Shown piece after piece: positions 7,061 through 7,738 of a stretch of 7,738 nt of DNA. The notes beneath the pieces were generated by a model, which was not told the origin of the DNA, did no database searches, and saw only the letters and a list, made by a program, of their open reading frames with translations. Location: NCBI GenBank assembly GCA_003250275.1, contig QKGW01000390.1:1-7738 (forward strand), read 5' to 3'. Numbering within the stretch: the first letter of the stretch is position 1; each line of letters begins with the position of its first letter. The DNA is from Alphaproteobacteria bacterium (GTDB lineage: Bacteria; Pseudomonadota; Alphaproteobacteria; Rhodospirillales; Rhodospirillaceae). The translations under genes and the position numbers were made by a program.

Positions 7061-7089
7061 ACTCTATCTCCCGCTTCGCATTCCGGCAA
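7061..7089 (-). promoter_or_regulatory. Candidate promoter of kdsB-pheA
   Basis: On the minus strand TTGCCG (7089-7084) and TAGAGT (7066-7061), each matching four of six consensus bases, are separated by exactly 17 bases. A start near 7054 would leave a leader of about 25 bases carrying the GAGGA ribosome site of kdsB. It lies in the 159-base divergent gap. No equally good promoter for the cytochrome was found on the other strand. Confidence 0.5.
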
Positions 7090-7188
7090 ATCGGATTGCG
7101 CCTTTCCGCATCTGGATTTTTGCCGCACACTGCCCATGTCAAAGCGAACTTTTCAGCACCAATCTCTCCGGGGGCGGGCGAACATTCC

Positions 7189-7710
7189 ATGTTGAGAGCG
7201 ATGGGCAACGGCGCGGCGGGCATCGTACTGGCGCTGCTGGTGATTGTGGGGGTAAACGTCTACGGCGGACTCCTGGTGCCGGTCGGTACGACCGACAAGA
7301 TCGAGAAGATCGAGGGACTCGCCTCCGCGGGCAGTTCCGCGGAGCCGGAGCTGAGCTTCGCCGAGTTGTTGCAGCAGGCCTCCGCCGACGACGGCAAAAA
7401 GGTCGCGAAGAAGTGCGTCTCGTGCCACACCTTCGATCCGGGCCAGCCCGCGAAGGTCGGGCCGAATCTCGCCAACACCGTCGGCCACGACAAGGGCAGC
7501 AAGCCGGGCTTCGCCTATTCGGCGGCGCTGCAGGGCCTGCCGGGCAACTGGACCTACGAGGATCTCAACACCTTCCTCACCAAGCCCTCCGCCTTCGCAC
7601 CGGGCACCAAGATGACCTTCGCCGGTCTGCCCAAGGCCAAGGACCGCGCGGCGGTGATCGCCTACCTCGCCTCGCTCACCGAGAACCCGCCGCCCAAGCC
7701 GCAGCCGTAA
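7189..7710 (+). CDS. cycM: Membrane-anchored class I cytochrome c, CycM-like
   Basis: This 173-residue protein is a c-type cytochrome held to the periplasmic face of the inner membrane by an uncleaved N-terminal helix (about 9-31). A linker of some 35 residues leads to the haem domain. The haem-binding CVSCH has C76, C79 and axial H80. GPNLANTVG follows at 91-99, GFAYSAAL at 107-114 and WTYEDLNTFLTKPSAFAPGTKM at 121-142, with M142 as the expected sixth ligand, then FAGLPK and the final helix. This architecture matches CycM-type cytochromes c552 of alphaproteobacteria, which pass electrons from the bc1 complex to an aa3 oxidase; that role here is inferred. The start is ATG at 7189 with a weak ribosome site; ATG at 7201 is an alternative. 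It reads away from kdsB. Just past the stop, AAAAACGGCCGG may be the left arm of a terminator cut by the window edge. Confidence 0.93.
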   Translation: MLRAMGNGAAGIVLALLVIVGVNVYGGLLVPVGTTDKIEKIEGLASAGSSAEPELSFAELLQQASADDGKKVAKKCVSCHTFDPGQPAKVGPNLANTVGHDKGSKPGFAYSAALQGLPGNWTYEDLNTFLTKPSAFAPGTKMTFAGLPKAKDRAAVIAYLASLTENPPPKPQP

Positions 7711-7738
7711 ACCGCGGAACACGAAAAACGGCCGGATG

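Noticed and set aside
7030..7137. A 36-codon N-terminal extension of kdsB.
   Set aside because: It is polar, unlike the family N-terminus, covers the likely promoter, and a well-spaced GAGGA precedes the internal ATG at 7029.
5125..7188. A long plus-strand frame joined to the cytochrome gene.
   Set aside because: It is antisense to pheA and kdsB and crosses the SRP RNA region; codon pattern and family matches support the minus-strand genes. Only the part from 7189 is real.
7136..7195. A short upstream ORF of about 19 codons whose stop overlaps the cytochrome start.
   Set aside because: No ribosome-binding site and no recognisable regulatory peptide; likely chance.

Overview
The window is GC-rich DNA from a bacterial chromosome, most likely an alphaproteobacterium, perhaps of the Rhodospirillales; the exact taxon cannot be settled from the sequence alone. 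The reasons are the short (about 100 nt) SRP RNA of alphaproteobacterial type, the divergent pairing of a membrane-anchored CycM-like cytochrome c with kdsB-pheA, the alphaproteobacterial flavour of KdsB and PheA, and the high GC content. Apart from the truncated gene at the left edge, nearly everything is housekeeping. No phage, insertion sequence, CRISPR array or tRNA was seen.

Layout, all on the minus strand except the last gene. 1-662: the N-terminal 220 residues of a membrane sensor with one transmembrane helix and a CHASE4-like periplasmic domain; its output domain lies outside the window. 787-816: a good intrinsic terminator for cysK. 837-1793: cysK, with its own Shine-Dalgarno, a perfect TTGACA box and an AT-rich inverted repeat just upstream (1861-1893) that looks like an operator. 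1892-2383: a YhbS-like GNAT acetyltransferase, starting one base after recR. 2385-2978 recR, 3039-3362 ybaB (ebfC) and 3359-5113 dnaX form the classic dnaX-ybaB-recR operon, with an ATGA overlap between dnaX and ybaB. 5171-5271: the signal recognition particle RNA (ffs), directly upstream of dnaX. 5335-6228 pheA (prephenate dehydratase) and 6244-7029 kdsB (CMP-Kdo synthetase) form a second tight operon. 7189-7710, plus strand: a membrane-anchored class I cytochrome c reading away from kdsB.

How they fit together: the dnaX-ybaB-recR block serves DNA replication (clamp loader), nucleoid/DNA binding and recombinational repair. The SRP RNA in front of it serves co-translational membrane targeting, an arrangement also known in Bacillus subtilis (scr-dnaX-yaaK-recR). 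kdsB supports lipopolysaccharide synthesis, pheA phenylalanine synthesis and cysK cysteine synthesis. The cytochrome carries electrons at the periplasmic face of the membrane.

I did not find a convincing undescribed multi-gene system. The points most worth following are the cysK operator-like palindrome, the recR-coupled acetyltransferase, and the unknown output of the CHASE4 sensor. Several start codons are corrected here on Shine-Dalgarno evidence: dnaX to GTG at 5113, pheA to ATG at 6228, kdsB to ATG at 7029.
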